Source: Klebsiella indica
GTDB taxonomy: Bacteria > Pseudomonadota > Gammaproteobacteria > Enterobacterales > Enterobacteriaceae
Reading direction: 5' to 3'
Length of the DNA stretch: 64,000 nt
Assembly (NCBI RefSeq): GCF_005860775.1
Contig: NZ_VCHQ01000027.1
Coordinates: forward strand, 124,001 to 188,000
The notes under the pieces are model-generated. The model saw only the letters and a program-made list of their open reading frames with translations, had not been told where the DNA came from and did no database searches. This document shows, one piece after another, positions 10,111 through 20,915 of the stretch. A program made the translations under genes and the position numbers. Positions within the stretch are counted from its first letter, which is position 1. Each line of letters opens with the position of its first letter.

Positions 10111-10130
10111 TGCAAAATCTTTTGCATTTT
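10111..10130 (-). terminator. possible qseC terminator
   Basis: TGCAAAA (10111-10117) pairs with TTTTGCA (10120-10126) around a two-base loop; neighbouring A and T runs can extend the stem. On the minus strand CATTTTGC follows. It lies 19 bases beyond the qseC stop and upstream of mdaB. Confidence 0.45.
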
Positions 10131-10144
10131 TAGCAATAATGTCG

Positions 10145-11494
10145 CTACCAGCGAATCCGCGCTTCGAATCCGCCGTTCAGAGCGTTGCCGAAGCTGGTCG
10201 TCATACCGTGTAGCGTGGCGATACGTTTTACGATGGATAGCCCGAGACCGCTGCCGGGCTGCGCCTGTCCCGGCGGGCGATAAAAGCGTTCGCCGATACG
10301 CGCCAGGGCTTCGGGGCGGATACCCGGGCCGTTGTCGCGTATGTGAAATTCACGTGCCTCAAGGGTGATATCGACCTGGCTACCGGCAGGGCTATAGCGT
10401 ACGGCGTTATCCAGGAGGTTACGCACCAGCAGGCTCAGCAGCAGCGGCTGGCCGCTTCGCGTGACGTTAACGGCGTTCAGGTGCAGGTGTAGCTCAATCC
10501 CGGCTTGCTGCGCGGGATGATACATCTCCATCACCGCCGACCGCAGCAGTTCATCAAAGGCGATACGCCGGACATCATCCAGTTGCGCCAGCGAATCCAG
10601 GCGCGATAACGTCAGCAACTGATCAACCAGGCGGCTTGCCCGATCGATGCCGTGATGGAGCTGCGCCAGCGCTTTATTCAGTCCCTGAGGATCATCCATT
10701 GAGAGCTGAGCGACTTCGGTCTGCACCTTTAGCGCTGCCAGCGGGCTGCGCAGTTCATGGGCGGCATCGGACGTGAAGCGACGTTCGCGGATCATGGCTT
10801 CATGCGTACGGGTGAAGAGCTGATTTAACGCGTCGACCAGCGGGCGAACTTCATTAGGGACGTTATCGGTATTGAGCGTTTCGGCGGAATCCGGCGCCCG
10901 GCTCCGCAGCGTTCTGGCCAGCTTTTTCAGCGGCGCCAGTTCCCGACTGAGCAGCACAATGAGCAGCAAAAACATCAGCGGCAGGGCAACCAGCCAGGGA
11001 GTAAGCTGGGAAGTGACGATATCCAGCGCCATTTCGCGGCGGTAATCCGACTCCTGGCCCACCGCGATACGATGGCGGCCATCGCTGGTGGTCAGCCACA
11101 GGAAGCGCCATTCGTCGTCATCGTCGCGCAGATAGCCGTTGCTGAAACCCTCCCGGTCGCCGCCCCACAGAATATCCTGACCATTTTCACCATCGTTAAG
11201 CACCATTTTGCCGTTGGTGGTAAAGATAGCGAAAGCCAGGGCGTCATCGTCAAGATGACCGTGCTTTATCTTCTTTTTGGTCGGGAGTCGGGGAGTGAGG
11301 GGCTGCAGTTCGTCGAAACTCATCGCGCTAAGGCGGCGGGCGAACTGTAACTGCTGGGTGTCGAACAGCTTATCCAGCTTATCGGTAGTTTGTTGCCAGG
11401 CAACCACGCTGGCAATGCCCCAGGCGACGCTGGTCAATAGCAGAAAAAGCAGCGTCAAACGGACGCGTAAGCTGAATTTTGCCAGCTTTTTCAT
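10145..11494 (-). CDS. qseC: sensor histidine kinase QseC (PreB)
   Basis: A 449-residue membrane sensor kinase. TM1 is near residues 12-32, a periplasmic sensor domain runs to about 155, and TM2 is near 158-178. A HAMP-like linker precedes the HisKA box [17 protein letters not shown] (phosphorylated His), the N box [11 protein letters not shown], and the G boxes DNGPGI and [13 protein letters not shown]. In E. coli it is reported to respond to AI-3/epinephrine; in Salmonella the pair is called preAB. Its ATG overlaps the qseB TGA by four bases. Confidence 0.95.
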   Translation of the reverse strand: MKKLAKFSLRVRLTLLFLLLTSVAWGIASVVAWQQTTDKLDKLFDTQQLQFARRLSAMSFDELQPLTPRLPTKKKIKHGHLDDDALAFAIFTTNGKMVLNDGENGQDILWGGDREGFSNGYLRDDDDEWRFLWLTTSDGRHRIAVGQESDYRREMALDIVTSQLTPWLVALPLMFLLLIVLLSRELAPLKKLARTLRSRAPDSAETLNTDNVPNEVRPLVDALNQLFTRTHEAMIRERRFTSDAAHELRSPLAALKVQTEVAQLSMDDPQGLNKALAQLHHGIDRASRLVDQLLTLSRLDSLAQLDDVRRIAFDELLRSAVMEMYHPAQQAGIELHLHLNAVNVTRSGQPLLLSLLVRNLLDNAVRYSPAGSQVDITLEAREFHIRDNGPGIRPEALARIGERFYRPPGQAQPGSGLGLSIVKRIATLHGMTTSFGNALNGGFEARIRW

Positions 11495-12150
11495 GCCTCC
11501 CCCAGGGTGTAACCAATACCGTGAACGGTGCGAATAAAACCGCTGCCGAGCTTGCGGCGCAGATGATGTATGTGCACTTCTATCGCATTGCTGGAAACAT
11601 CGTCATCCCAGCTATAGAGTTTTTCTTCGATCAGCGTGCGCGGTAATACGCGTCCGCCGTTGCGCATAAGCAGTTCCAGCAGGGCGAATTCCTTCGGTTT
11701 TAACGCCAGGTTCTCGCCATTCAGCGTGGCGGTGAGTCGGGTGGGATCGAGAATAACCTTCCCGTGACGCAATTCGCTGCAGCTTTGCCCGTGGGCACGA
11801 CGGATTAACGCCTCCAGTCGCGCGGAGACTTCAATCAGCGCGAAAGGTTTACAAAGATAGTCATCGGCCCCGAGGCGCAGTCCTTCGACCCGCTGACTCA
11901 GCGCATCACGTGCGGTCAGGATCAGTACCGGTTCATGGCGGCCTTTGTCGCGCCATTCGCGCAGAATATCCAGCCCATCGATGCCGGGGAGAGTCAGGTC
12001 CAGAATAATGGCGTCATAGGGGGCGCTATACAGCGCGTTTTTCCCCGCCTCGCCGCGGGTAAACCAGTCGACGCTGAAGCCCATTTTGCCCAGCCCGGCT
12101 TTGATGCCGTCACCGATCAGTTTGTCATCTTCCACCAGTAAAATGCGCAT
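11491..12150 (-). CDS. qseB: response regulator QseB (PreA)
   Basis: A 219-residue OmpR/PhoB-family regulator. The receiver domain shows acidic pocket VEDD at 6-9, phospho-acceptor Asp51 in IILDLTLPG, and Lys in CKPFA. The winged-helix domain ends with [17 protein letters not shown] and [15 protein letters not shown] much longer reading upstream is possible, but the start at 12150 (MRILLVEDD) is the family start. It is divergent from ygiW, with a QseB/PmrA-like direct repeat in between. Confidence 0.95.
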   Translation of the reverse strand: MRILLVEDDKLIGDGIKAGLGKMGFSVDWFTRGEAGKNALYSAPYDAIILDLTLPGIDGLDILREWRDKGRHEPVLILTARDALSQRVEGLRLGADDYLCKPFALIEVSARLEALIRRAHGQSCSELRHGKVILDPTRLTATLNGENLALKPKEFALLELLMRNGGRVLPRTLIEEKLYSWDDDVSSNAIEVHIHHLRRKLGSGFIRTVHGIGYTLGEA

Positions 12151-12235
12151 TCGTCTGCTCCTGTTTCCCGCCGATATTTCAGCAGTAAAGCGTGTTGCGG
12201 CGCGCGTTGTACAGGAATAAATTTTATTTTTTCCG

Positions 12236-12252
12236 CTTAAGAAGTTGTTAAG
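12236..12252. promoter_or_regulatory. QseB/PmrA-type operator between qseB and ygiW
   Basis: CTTAAG (12236-12241) and GTTAAG (12247-12252) form a direct repeat with 11-bp periodicity, the pattern bound by OmpR-family dimers; PmrA and QseB boxes in enterobacteria contain TTAAG half-sites. It sits between the divergent qseB and ygiW genes. An A+T-rich stretch (12219-12233) lies next to it. Confidence 0.55.
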
Positions 12253-12301
12253 TTTTGCCCGGTGTAATAGCGGCGACATAAACATAAAGGGAGAACATAT
12301 C

Positions 12302-12709
12302 ATGAAGAATATCGCCGCAATGACCGCTATCATCGCTTTAATTTCCATGCCGGTGCTGGCGGTTGAACAGGGCGGATTTTCCGGCCCAGGCTCGACGCCA
12401 TCCAGCCAGACGAGCACGCAAAATGGCGGGTTTATTGGCCCGAATGGCAGCATCACCACCGTCGCCAATGCGAAAACGCTGCGCGACGATACCTGGGTCA
12501 CCCTGCGCGGCAAGATCGTGGAGCGTATTTCCGACGACCTGTATAAATTTCAGGACAGCTCCGGTACCGTCAACGTCGATATCGACCATAAACGCTGGAA
12601 TGGCGTAACTGTGACGCCGCAGGATACGGTCGAAATTCAGGGCGAAGTCGATAAAGACTGGAATTCGGTGGAAATCGACGTTAAGCAGATTCGTAAAATT
12701 GCGCAATAA
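12302..12709 (+). CDS. ygiW: YgiW/VisP periplasmic OB-fold stress protein
   Basis: A 135-residue BOF (bacterial OB-fold, DUF5666-like) protein. The signal peptide [20 protein letters not shown] is followed by a mature domain with [20 protein letters not shown] and [15 protein letters not shown]. The Salmonella homologue VisP is a periplasmic virulence and stress protein reported to bind peptidoglycan sugars. The start at 12302 is preferred over an upstream one at 12245 because it gives a clean signal peptide behind AAAGGGAG. Divergent from qseBC, which is known to control it. Confidence 0.92.
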   Translation: MKNIAAMTAIIALISMPVLAVEQGGFSGPGSTPSSQTSTQNGGFIGPNGSITTVANAKTLRDDTWVTLRGKIVERISDDLYKFQDSSGTVNVDIDHKRWNGVTVTPQDTVEIQGEVDKDWNSVEIDVKQIRKIAQ

Positions 12710-12790
12710 CCTGTCGTCGCCATTCCATGCCGGGGCATAAGTCGGGCTTGCGCAGCCAAAACCGGCGAAATATGCATCCTCAACCGGTTT

Positions 12791-12813
12791 AACGCCCTGT
12801 GACTCAGGGCGTT
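12791..12813 (+). terminator. hairpin between ygiW and parC
   Basis: AACGCCCTG (12791-12799) pairs perfectly with CAGGGCGTT (12805-12813), loop TGACT. No U-tract follows, so a stabilising hairpin or weak terminator is as likely as a strong one. Confidence 0.5.
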
Positions 12814-12882
12814 AGATAGGGTATTATCGCCGGTAGTTTTGCCGTCCGATCGGTCGGTATGCAGATTGAGGATTCACGATTA

Positions 12883-15141
12883 ATGAGCGATATGGCAGAG
12901 CGCCTTGCGCTGCATGAATTTACGGAAAACGCTTACCTGAACTACTCCATGTACGTCATCATGGACAGGGCGTTGCCGTTTATTGGCGATGGCCTGAAGC
13001 CGGTTCAGCGTCGCATCATCTATGCGATGTCTGAACTGGGGCTGAACGCCAGCGCGAAGTTCAAAAAGTCCGCCCGTACCGTCGGCGACGTGCTGGGTAA
13101 ATACCATCCGCACGGCGATAGCGCATGCTATGAAGCGATGGTCTTAATGGCCCAACCCTTTTCCTACCGCTATCCTCTGGTCGATGGCCAGGGGAACTGG
13201 GGGGCGCCGGACGATCCTAAATCCTTTGCCGCAATGCGTTATACCGAGTCCCGTTTGTCGAAGTACGCTGAACTGCTGCTGAGCGAGTTGGGACAGGGCA
13301 CCGTTGACTGGATACCGAACTTTGACGGCACCCTGCAGGAGCCGAAGATGCTGCCTGCGCGTCTGCCAAATATTCTGCTGAACGGCACTACCGGTATTGC
13401 TGTCGGGATGGCGACGGATATTCCGCCGCACAATCTGCGTGAAGTGGCTAAGGCCGCCATAGCGCTGATTGAAAAACCACAGACCTCGCTGGACGAACTG
13501 CTGGATATTGTGCAGGGCCCGGATTACCCGACCGAGGCGGAGATCGTTACCCCGCGCGCTGAAATTCGTAAAATCTACCAGAATGGTCGCGGTTCGGTGC
13601 GTATGCGGGCTGTGTGGACGAAAGAGGATGGCGCGGTGGTGATTAGCGCACTGCCGCATCAGGTTTCCGGCGCTCGCGTGCTGGAACAGATCGCCGCCCA
13701 GATGCGCAATAAAAAGCTGCCGATGGTTGACGATCTGCGCGATGAATCGGATCACGAAAATCCGACCCGTCTGGTTATCGTCCCGCGCTCTAACCGCGTG
13801 GATATGGAGCAGGTGATGAACCACCTGTTTGCGACGACCGATCTGGAAAAGAGCTATCGTATCAACCTCAATATGATCGGCCTTGATAACCGTCCGGCGG
13901 TGAAAAACCTGCGCGAAATCCTCGCTGAGTGGCTGACCTTCCGCCGTGATACCGTGCGTCGTCGCCTTAACTATCGCCTGGAAAAAGTCCTCAAGCGCCT
14001 GCATATCCTTGAAGGTTTGCTGGTGGCGTTCCTCAATATCGATGAAGTTATCGAAATTATCCGCCACGAAGATGAACCGAAACCGGCTCTGATGGCGCGT
14101 TTCGGTATCAGCGAAACCCAGGCGGAAGCGATTCTGGAGTTAAAACTGCGCCATCTCGCCAGACTGGAAGAGATGAAGATCCGCGGTGAGCAGAGTGATC
14201 TGGAAAAAGAGCGTGACCATTTGCAGGCTATTCTGGCGTCTGAACGTAAGATGAATAATCTGCTGAAGAAAGAGCTGCAGGCTGACGCCGACGCCTTTGG
14301 CGACGATCGCCGCTCGCCGTTACGCGAGCGCGAAGAAGCGAAAGCGATGAGCGATCACGATATGCTGCCGTCTGAGCCGGTTACGATTGTACTGTCGCAG
14401 AGCGGCTGGGTGCGTAGTGCCAAAGGTCACGATATTGATGCGCCGGGATTAAACTATAAATCGGGCGACAGTTTTAAATCCGCGGTGAAAGGGAAGAGCA
14501 ATCAACCGGTGGTCTTTATCGACTCCACCGGGCGCAGTTATGCGATTGATCCGATTACGCTACCCTCGGCGCGCGGTCAGGGCGAGCCGCTTACCGGCAA
14601 ATTGACGCTGCCGCCGGGGGCGACGGTTGAACATATGCTGATGGAAGCGGATGAGCAGAAACTGCTGCTGGCTTCCGACGCAGGATACGGATTTATTTGT
14701 ACCTTCAATGATCTGGTTGCCCGCAATCGCGCCGGTAAGACGTTGATTAGCCTTCCCGATAATGCGCACGTAATGCCGCCGCTGGTGATTGAAGACGAAT
14801 CCGATATGCTGCTGGCGATTACCGCTGCCGGGCGGATGCTGATGTTCCCGGTCAGCGATCTGCCGCAGTTGTCGAAAGGTAAAGGCAACAAGATTATCAA
14901 TATTCCGGCGGCGGAAGCGGCTGCGGGCCAGGACGGTCTGGCGCATCTGTTTGTTCTGCCGCCGCAAAGCACGCTGACTATTCACGTCGGCAAACGGAAA
15001 ATCAAACTCCGTCCGGAAGAGCTGCAAAAAGTGACCGGCGAGCGTGGCCGTCGCGGCTCATTGATGCGCGGATTGCAGAAAATCGACCGGGTAGAGATTG
15101 ATTCACCGCGTCGCGCCTCCGCGGGCGAGAGTGAAGAGTAA
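12883..15141 (+). CDS. parC: DNA topoisomerase IV subunit A ParC
   Basis: DNA cleavage subunit of topoisomerase IV, 752 residues. The winged-helix/CAP region carries the quinolone-determining segment [12 protein letters not shown] with Ser80 and Glu84, the wild-type susceptible residues, and Ser57. The catalytic tyrosine is Tyr120 in [15 protein letters not shown] coiled-coil segment lies near residues 420-480 and the C-terminal beta-pinwheel follows. An upstream in-frame ATG at 12859 is possible, but 12883 gives [13 protein letters not shown]. In E. coli K-12 ygiS, mqsRA and ygiV separate ygiW from parC; here ygiW is next to parC. Confidence 0.97.
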   Translation: MSDMAERLALHEFTENAYLNYSMYVIMDRALPFIGDGLKPVQRRIIYAMSELGLNASAKFKKSARTVGDVLGKYHPHGDSACYEAMVLMAQPFSYRYPLVDGQGNWGAPDDPKSFAAMRYTESRLSKYAELLLSELGQGTVDWIPNFDGTLQEPKMLPARLPNILLNGTTGIAVGMATDIPPHNLREVAKAAIALIEKPQTSLDELLDIVQGPDYPTEAEIVTPRAEIRKIYQNGRGSVRMRAVWTKEDGAVVISALPHQVSGARVLEQIAAQMRNKKLPMVDDLRDESDHENPTRLVIVPRSNRVDMEQVMNHLFATTDLEKSYRINLNMIGLDNRPAVKNLREILAEWLTFRRDTVRRRLNYRLEKVLKRLHILEGLLVAFLNIDEVIEIIRHEDEPKPALMARFGISETQAEAILELKLRHLARLEEMKIRGEQSDLEKERDHLQAILASERKMNNLLKKELQADADAFGDDRRSPLREREEAKAMSDHDMLPSEPVTIVLSQSGWVRSAKGHDIDAPGLNYKSGDSFKSAVKGKSNQPVVFIDSTGRSYAIDPITLPSARGQGEPLTGKLTLPPGATVEHMLMEADEQKLLLASDAGYGFICTFNDLVARNRAGKTLISLPDNAHVMPPLVIEDESDMLLAITAAGRMLMFPVSDLPQLSKGKGNKIINIPAAEAAAGQDGLAHLFVLPPQSTLTIHVGKRKIKLRPEELQKVTGERGRRGSLMRGLQKIDRVEIDSPRRASAGESEE

Positions 15142-15289
15142 GATGCGCCTTCCTGGCCGTCAGGCCGGGGAGGCGAATATTTACCGCAAAATCGTTGTTT
15201 ATTCAGGCATTGCGATTAACAATGTCCCTCCGGGGAACCGGTGCTGGCCTGAATTAAGCTATGGCGTCAATAATTTGCCAGGCAGCGAG

Positions 15290-15295
15290 TATAAT
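15290..15295 (+). promoter_or_regulatory. candidate -10 element for plsC
   Basis: A perfect TATAAT lies 29 bases upstream of the plsC ATG. No good -35 hexamer is seen at 17 bp. It suggests plsC has its own promoter in addition to read-through from parC. Confidence 0.4.
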
Positions 15296-15324
15296 TCTAA
15301 GCGGTTTGGGCTTCAGAGGTAGCT

Positions 15325-16062
15325 ATGCTATTTATTTTTCGACTAATAATCGTTGTTATCTATTGTATTTTGGTGTGTATCTTCGGTTGTATTTATTGTT
15401 TGTTCAGTCCGCGTAATCCTAAACATGTTGCCACCTTTGGTCGTCTGTTTGGTAAATTATCACCGGTTTTCGGCCTGAAGGTAGAACTGCGCAAGCCAGC
15501 CGATGCGGAAAGCTACGGCAACGCCATCTATATCGCTAACCACCAGAATAACTATGATATGGTGACGGCATCGAATATTGTGCAGCCGCCGACCGTGACG
15601 GTGGGGAAAAAGAGCCTGGCGTGGATCCCTTTTTTCGGTCAGTTATACTGGTTGACGGGGAACCTGTTAATTGACCGTAATAATCGGGCGAAAGCGCACG
15701 GCACCATTGCGGAAGTGGTGAACGCGTTTAAAAAGCGCAACATTTCTTTTTGGATGTTTCCGGAAGGGACCCGCAGCCGTGGTCGCGGCCTGCTGCCTTT
15801 TAAAACCGGCGCTTTTCATGCGGCTATCGCGGCCGGTGTGCCGATTATTCCGGTGTGCGTATCGAATACATCGAATAAAATTAATCTCAATCGCCTGAAT
15901 AACGGTCTGGTTATTGTGGAAATGCTGCCGCCGGTGGATACCAGCCAGTACGGGAAAGAGGGGGTTCGTGCGCTGGCGACTCACTGTCGCGAACTGATGT
16001 CCGCCAAAATTGCTGATCTGGACAAAGAAGTTGCCGAGCGTGAAGCAGCTGGAAAGATATAA
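15325..16062 (+). CDS. plsC: 1-acyl-sn-glycerol-3-phosphate acyltransferase PlsC
   Basis: A 245-residue inner-membrane acyltransferase that converts lysophosphatidic acid to phosphatidic acid, the second acylation of phospholipid synthesis. A hydrophobic N-terminus (residues 1-28) anchors it. The catalytic HX4D motif is ANHQNNYDM near residue 72; FPEGTRSRGRG near 145 binds the glycerol phosphate; GVPIIPVCVSN is block IV. GAGG lies upstream of the ATG. It precedes ftsP by 77 bases. Confidence 0.96.
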   Translation: MLFIFRLIIVVIYCILVCIFGCIYCLFSPRNPKHVATFGRLFGKLSPVFGLKVELRKPADAESYGNAIYIANHQNNYDMVTASNIVQPPTVTVGKKSLAWIPFFGQLYWLTGNLLIDRNNRAKAHGTIAEVVNAFKKRNISFWMFPEGTRSRGRGLLPFKTGAFHAAIAAGVPIIPVCVSNTSNKINLNRLNNGLVIVEMLPPVDTSQYGKEGVRALATHCRELMSAKIADLDKEVAEREAAGKI

Positions 16063-16139
16063 CACGGCAAACGCCGCGCGCGTATTGCTGGCGGGAAACG
16101 AATTCCCTTGTTAATTAGTCAGTATCTCATGGAGTTAAT

Positions 16140-17552
16140 ATGTCACTCAGTCGGCGTCAGTTTATTAAGGCTTCAGGCGTAGCGCTGTGCGCAGGCGCCG
16201 CGCCGCTGAAGGCACAGGCTGCGGATCAGCAGCCTGCGCTACCGATTCCTCCTCTGCTGGAATCCCGTCGTGGTCAGCCGCTGTTTTTGACGCTGCAGCG
16301 CGCGCACTGGTCGTTTACTCCCGGCACTCGCGCGTCGGTATGGGGCATCAACGGCCGCTATATGGGGCCAACCATTCGCGTCTGGAATGGCGACGATGTG
16401 AAGCTGATATACAGCAACCGTCTGACTGAAAATGTCGCGATGACGGTCCGTGGTTTGCAGGTTCCTGGGCCGTTGATCGGCGGCCCGGCGCGCATGATGT
16501 CGCCGAATGCTGACTGGGCCCCGGTACTGCCGATTCGGCAAAGTGCGGCGACGCTGTGGTATCAGGCCAATACGCCAAATCATATGGCCAGACAGGTCTA
16601 TAACGGCCTCGCCGGGATGTGGCTGGTGGAAGATGAAGTGAGTAAGAACCTGCCGATCCCTAACCACTACGGCGTTGATGATTTCCCGGTGATTATTCAG
16701 GACAAGCGGCTGGATAACTTCGGCACACCTGAATATAGCGAGCCCGGCAGCGGCGGCTTCGTCGGCGATACGTTGCTGGTGAACGGTGTCCAGGGGCCGT
16801 TCGTTGAGGTGTCGCGCGGCTGGGTGCGTCTGCGTTTATTGAATGCCTCCAACTCTCGTCGCTACCAGCTACAGATGAGCGATGGTCGACTGCTGCACGT
16901 GATCTCTGGCGATCAGGGGTTGCTGCCGGCGCCTGTCTCACTGAAGCAGCTGTCGCTGGCGCCCGGCGAGCGACGGGAAATTCTCGTCGATATGACCGAC
17001 GGCGAGGAAGTGTCGATTACCTGTGGGGAAGCGGCCAGTATTGTCGATCGTATTCGCGGCTTCTTCGAACCATCGAGCATCCTGATTTCAACGCTTATTC
17101 TGACCTTGCGGCCGACGGGGCTGTTGCCGCTGGTGACGGATAGTCTGCCGGTGCGTTTGCTGCCAACGGAAATTTTGACCGGCGTACCGATTCGTAGCCG
17201 CGATATCACCCTGGGTGATGATCCGGGGATTAATGGGCAGTTATGGGATCCGCGGCGGATTGATATTACCGCGCAGCAGGGGACCTGGGAGCGCTGGACG
17301 GTGCGTGCCGACCTGCCTCAGTCGTTCCATATTGAAGGCGTGATGTTCCAGGTGCGTAACGTCAACGGCGCTGCGCCATTCCCGGAGGATCGCGGCTGGA
17401 AGGATACCGTCTGGATCGATGGGCAGGTTGAACTCTTAGTGTACTATGCCCAGCCTTCATGGCCGCACTTCCCGTTCCAGTACTTAAGTCAGACGCTGGA
17501 GCTTGCTGACCGTGGCTCAATTGGCCAGCTTCTGGTAAACCCGGCAGCGTAA
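16140..17552 (+). CDS. ftsP: cell division protein FtsP (SufI)
   Basis: A 470-residue periplasmic multicopper-oxidase-like protein that stabilises the divisome under stress and is a model Tat substrate. The twin-arginine signal is SRRQFIKASGVALCAG with cleavage after AQA. Three cupredoxin-type domains follow, but the copper-ligand His clusters of true laccases (HCHxH type) are missing, as in known FtsP. Downstream of plsC and upstream of ygiQ, with a GC-rich hairpin after the stop. Confidence 0.94.
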   Translation: MSLSRRQFIKASGVALCAGAAPLKAQAADQQPALPIPPLLESRRGQPLFLTLQRAHWSFTPGTRASVWGINGRYMGPTIRVWNGDDVKLIYSNRLTENVAMTVRGLQVPGPLIGGPARMMSPNADWAPVLPIRQSAATLWYQANTPNHMARQVYNGLAGMWLVEDEVSKNLPIPNHYGVDDFPVIIQDKRLDNFGTPEYSEPGSGGFVGDTLLVNGVQGPFVEVSRGWVRLRLLNASNSRRYQLQMSDGRLLHVISGDQGLLPAPVSLKQLSLAPGERREILVDMTDGEEVSITCGEAASIVDRIRGFFEPSSILISTLILTLRPTGLLPLVTDSLPVRLLPTEILTGVPIRSRDITLGDDPGINGQLWDPRRIDITAQQGTWERWTVRADLPQSFHIEGVMFQVRNVNGAAPFPEDRGWKDTVWIDGQVELLVYYAQPSWPHFPFQYLSQTLELADRGSIGQLLVNPAA

Positions 17553-17567
17553 TGTAATGTATTTCGC

Positions 17568-17587
17568 CCCGGCCGCATCCGGCCGGG
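17568..17587. terminator. GC-rich hairpin after ftsP
   Basis: CCCGGCCG (17568-17575) pairs with CGGCCGGG (17580-17587) around CATC, 16 bases after the ftsP stop, followed by CGCGCAAAAA. The GGCCGGATG core on the minus strand is REP-like, so a single REP unit is an alternative reading. Confidence 0.5.
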
Positions 17588-17677
17588 CGCGCAAAAACCT
17601 CCTTCATTCTCTCCTCGTTCCGGCTTATAATCGCCGCCCTTTTTGATTATTTTTTTATCATTTTTCCCGGAAGCCAT

Positions 17678-19861
17678 ATGAGCGCAACATCCCTGATCCA
17701 ACCGGATCGTGACCTTTTTTCCTGGCCGCAGTACTGGGCTGCCTGCTTCGGCCCTGCGCCGTTTTTGCCAATGTCGCGAGAAGAGATGGATCAACTTGGC
17801 TGGGATAGCTGCGACATTATCCTGGTGACCGGCGATGCCTACGTCGATCATCCCAGTTTCGGCATGGCGATTTGCGGGCGTATGCTGGAATCTCAGGGTT
17901 TTCGCGTGGGGATTATTTCCCAGCCGGACTGGAATACTAAAAACGATTTTATGCGTCTGGGGAAACCGAATCTGTTTTTTGGCGTAACCGCTGGCAACAT
18001 GGATTCGATGATCAACCGCTACACCGCCGACCGTAAGCTCCGTCATGACGACGCCTATACGGCGGGCAACGTTGCCGGAAAACGTCCGGATCGCGCGACG
18101 CTGGTATATACCCAGCGCTGTAAAGAGGCGTGGAAGGATGTGCCGGTGATCCTCGGCGGTATCGAAGCCAGCCTGCGCCGTACCGCGCATTATGACTACT
18201 GGTCTGATACTGTACGACGTTCGGTGCTGGTGGATTCGAAAGCGGACATGCTGATGTTCGGCAACGGCGAACGCCCGCTGGTGGAAGTGGCGCACCGCCT
18301 GGCTGCTGGCGAGCCTATCGGGCATATCCGCGATGTGCGCAACACCGCCATTATGGTCAAAGATGCGCTGCCGGGCTGGAGCGGGGTGGATTCCACGCGT
18401 CTGGATACGCCGGGGAAAATTGACCCGATTCCGCATCCTTACGGCGAAGATTTACCTTGTTCTGATAACAAAACCGTTGCGCCGCCAAAACAGGAAGCGA
18501 AGCGCGTCACCGTGCAGCCGCCGCGGCCGAAACCGTGGGAGAAAACCTACGTCCTGCTGCCATCCTTTGAGAAGGTCAAAGGCGACAAGGTGCTCTATGC
18601 TCATGCATCGCGTATTTTGCACCATGAAACGAACCCCGGCTGCGCCCGCGCGCTGATGCAGAAACACGGTGAACGCTATATCTGGATTAATCCGCCTGCC
18701 ATTCCGCTCTCTACCGAAGAGATGGATAGCGTCTTTGCGCTGCCGTATCAGCGCGTTCCGCATCCAGCATACGGTGATGCGCGGATTCCGGCTTATGAGA
18801 TGATTCGTTTCTCCATTAATATCATGCGCGGCTGCTTTGGCGGGTGTTCCTTCTGCTCGATTACCGAGCATGAGGGACGTATTATTCAGAGCCGTTCCGA
18901 AGATTCGATTATTAATGAAATCGAAGCCATTCGCGACACAGTTCCCGGTTTTACCGGCGTGATTTCCGATCTCGGCGGGCCGACGGCCAACATGTATATG
19001 TTGCGCTGCAAGTCGCCGCGCGCCGAGCAAACCTGCCGCCGTCTGTCATGCGTTTATCCCGATATCTGCCCGCATATGGATACCAACCATGAGCCGACGA
19101 TTAATCTCTATCGCCGGGCACGCGATCTGAAAGGCATCAAAAAGATCCTGATAGCCTCCGGGGTGCGTTACGACATCGCCGTTGAAGATCCGCGCTATAT
19201 TAAAGAGCTGGCGACCCATCATGTGGGCGGTTATCTGAAGATTGCCCCTGAACATACCGAAGCGGGACCGCTGTCGAAGATGATGAAGCCGGGAATGGGC
19301 AGCTATGACCGCTTTAAAGAGCTGTTTGATCTTTACTCTAAACAGGCCGGGAAGGAGCAGTATCTGATCCCCTATTTTATCTCCGCCCACCCCGGTACAC
19401 GTGACGAAGATATGGTGAATCTGGCGCTGTGGCTGAAGCGTCATCGTTTCCGTCTGGATCAGGTGCAGAACTTCTATCCGTCGCCGTTGGCGAACTCGAC
19501 CACCATGTATTACACCGGTAAGAACCCGCTGGGTAAAATTGGCTATAAGAGTGAGGACGTGGTGGTGCCGAAGGGTGACAAGCAGCGCCGTTTGCACAAA
19601 GCGCTGCTGCGCTATCACGATCCGGCCAACTGGCCGCTGATCCGCCAGGCGCTGGAAAGCATGGGCAAGAAGCATCTGATTGGTTCGCGTCGCGACTGTC
19701 TGGTGCCGTCTCCGACGCTGGATGAGATGCGTGAAGCGCGGCGCCAGAACCGCAATACCCGCCCGGCGCTGACGAAGCATACGTCGGCAGGACACCCGCG
19801 ATCGAACGGCGGGGCGATGGCAACGAAGCCCATAAAACGCGGTAAGGCCGCCAGTCGTTAA
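17678..19861 (+). CDS. ygiQ: YgiQ family radical SAM protein
   Basis: A 727-residue UPF0313 radical SAM protein of unknown function. An N-terminal B12-binding-like region (residues 45-230, with [17 protein letters not shown] and [16 protein letters not shown]) precedes the radical SAM core, whose cluster motif is [12 protein letters not shown] (CX3CX2C) near residue 388. A second Cys-containing run, [15 protein letters not shown], lies near 450. The tail is basic ([11 protein letters not shown]), suggesting RNA or ribosome contact, which is inference. Slightly shorter than the E. coli protein. Confidence 0.92.
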   Translation: MSATSLIQPDRDLFSWPQYWAACFGPAPFLPMSREEMDQLGWDSCDIILVTGDAYVDHPSFGMAICGRMLESQGFRVGIISQPDWNTKNDFMRLGKPNLFFGVTAGNMDSMINRYTADRKLRHDDAYTAGNVAGKRPDRATLVYTQRCKEAWKDVPVILGGIEASLRRTAHYDYWSDTVRRSVLVDSKADMLMFGNGERPLVEVAHRLAAGEPIGHIRDVRNTAIMVKDALPGWSGVDSTRLDTPGKIDPIPHPYGEDLPCSDNKTVAPPKQEAKRVTVQPPRPKPWEKTYVLLPSFEKVKGDKVLYAHASRILHHETNPGCARALMQKHGERYIWINPPAIPLSTEEMDSVFALPYQRVPHPAYGDARIPAYEMIRFSINIMRGCFGGCSFCSITEHEGRIIQSRSEDSIINEIEAIRDTVPGFTGVISDLGGPTANMYMLRCKSPRAEQTCRRLSCVYPDICPHMDTNHEPTINLYRRARDLKGIKKILIASGVRYDIAVEDPRYIKELATHHVGGYLKIAPEHTEAGPLSKMMKPGMGSYDRFKELFDLYSKQAGKEQYLIPYFISAHPGTRDEDMVNLALWLKRHRFRLDQVQNFYPSPLANSTTMYYTGKNPLGKIGYKSEDVVVPKGDKQRRLHKALLRYHDPANWPLIRQALESMGKKHLIGSRRDCLVPSPTLDEMREARRQNRNTRPALTKHTSAGHPRSNGGAMATKPIKRGKAASR

Positions 19862-19956
19862 CGCTGCGGCATTACCGGCGGGGCGTCGTTTACCTGGCTG
19901 ACAAAATCGTTGGCCATCGGCCGGATAAACGACGCGCCATTCGGCTTTTTTACGGT

Positions 19957-20784
19957 CTAACCGCCGAACTGATCCGGGTCCGGCCCCAGGCGCTTGTTCT
20001 GATCCAGTTTCGCGATTTCACTCAGCTCATCTTTGTCGAGACGGAAGTCCCAGACATTAAAGTTCTCAGCGATACGCGATGGCGTCACGGATTTGGGGAT
20101 CACCACCAGGCCGTTGTCGAGATGCCAGCGAATGACGATTTGCGCCGGCGTTTTGCCGTATTTATCCGCCAGTTGGTGGATGATTTTCTGATCAAATACC
20201 CCTTCGCCCCCCTGGGCCAGCGGGCTCCAGGACTCGGTCTGGATTTTATGCATCGCGTTCCAGGCGTGAAGCTGACGCTGTTGCAACAGAGGATGAAGCT
20301 CAATCTGATTCACCACCGGAGTGACGCCGGTTTCATCAATCAGCTTTTGCAAATGATGAACCTGGAAATTACAGACGCCGATGCTTTTTGCCAGCCCCTG
20401 CTGCTGGAGGGCAATTAAACTTTTCCAGGCATCAACGTAATGGTTAGTCGCCGGAACCGGCCAGTGAATTAAATATAAATCGACGTAGTCGAGTTTGAGT
20501 TTTTTCAGACTTTCCTGTAGCGCTTCATGAGGATGCTTTTGATCGTCATTCCACAATTTGGTGGTAACGAACAGTTCATCGCGGGCGACGCCAGCGTTGC
20601 TTAGCGCATTGCCGACGCCAGTTTCGTTTTGGTATACGGCGGCGGTGTCAAATAAGCGATAACCGACTTCCAGCGCCTTATGAATGGCGGAGACGACTTC
20701 CTCGTTGTCTGCTTTCCACACGCCGAGCCCTAACTGCGGCATCAGGTTGCCGTCGTGTAGTTTTATAACGGTTGGATGTGTCAT
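19957..20784 (-). CDS. dkgA: 2,5-diketo-D-gluconate reductase A / methylglyoxal reductase DkgA
   Basis: A 275-residue aldo-keto reductase (AKR5C) that uses NADPH to reduce 2,5-diketo-gluconate, methylglyoxal and beta-keto esters. The catalytic tetrad region is visible: FDTAAVYQNE (Asp and Tyr), TTKLWNDD (Lys) and YLIHWPVP (His). The NADP-binding tail has VIPKSVTPSRIAEN. The C-terminus GPDPDQFGG is typical of the DkgA group. It follows yqhD by 131 bases on the same strand and is co-regulated by YqhC in E. coli. Confidence 0.95.
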   Translation of the reverse strand: MTHPTVIKLHDGNLMPQLGLGVWKADNEEVVSAIHKALEVGYRLFDTAAVYQNETGVGNALSNAGVARDELFVTTKLWNDDQKHPHEALQESLKKLKLDYVDLYLIHWPVPATNHYVDAWKSLIALQQQGLAKSIGVCNFQVHHLQKLIDETGVTPVVNQIELHPLLQQRQLHAWNAMHKIQTESWSPLAQGGEGVFDQKIIHQLADKYGKTPAQIVIRWHLDNGLVVIPKSVTPSRIAENFNVWDFRLDKDELSEIAKLDQNKRLGPDPDQFGG

Positions 20785-20915
20785 GCCTTCCTCCTGTTAA
20801 TGAAACTCAGCGGAATAAATTCCGCTGAGGCGTAGCATTAAGTCTGGACGAAATAGCTAAAAACGGTAGCTAAACATCTCCTCTTTCCGTGCATTCAGGC
20901 AAAGAGGGGGCGATT

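Noticed and set aside
12151..12513. N-terminal extension of qseB
   Set aside because: It would overlap ygiW and its promoter; the family starts at MRILLVEDD.
13144..14067. 307-codon minus-strand frame inside parC
   Set aside because: A shadow of parC caused by its codon use; composition rich in His/Gln/Arg without domains.
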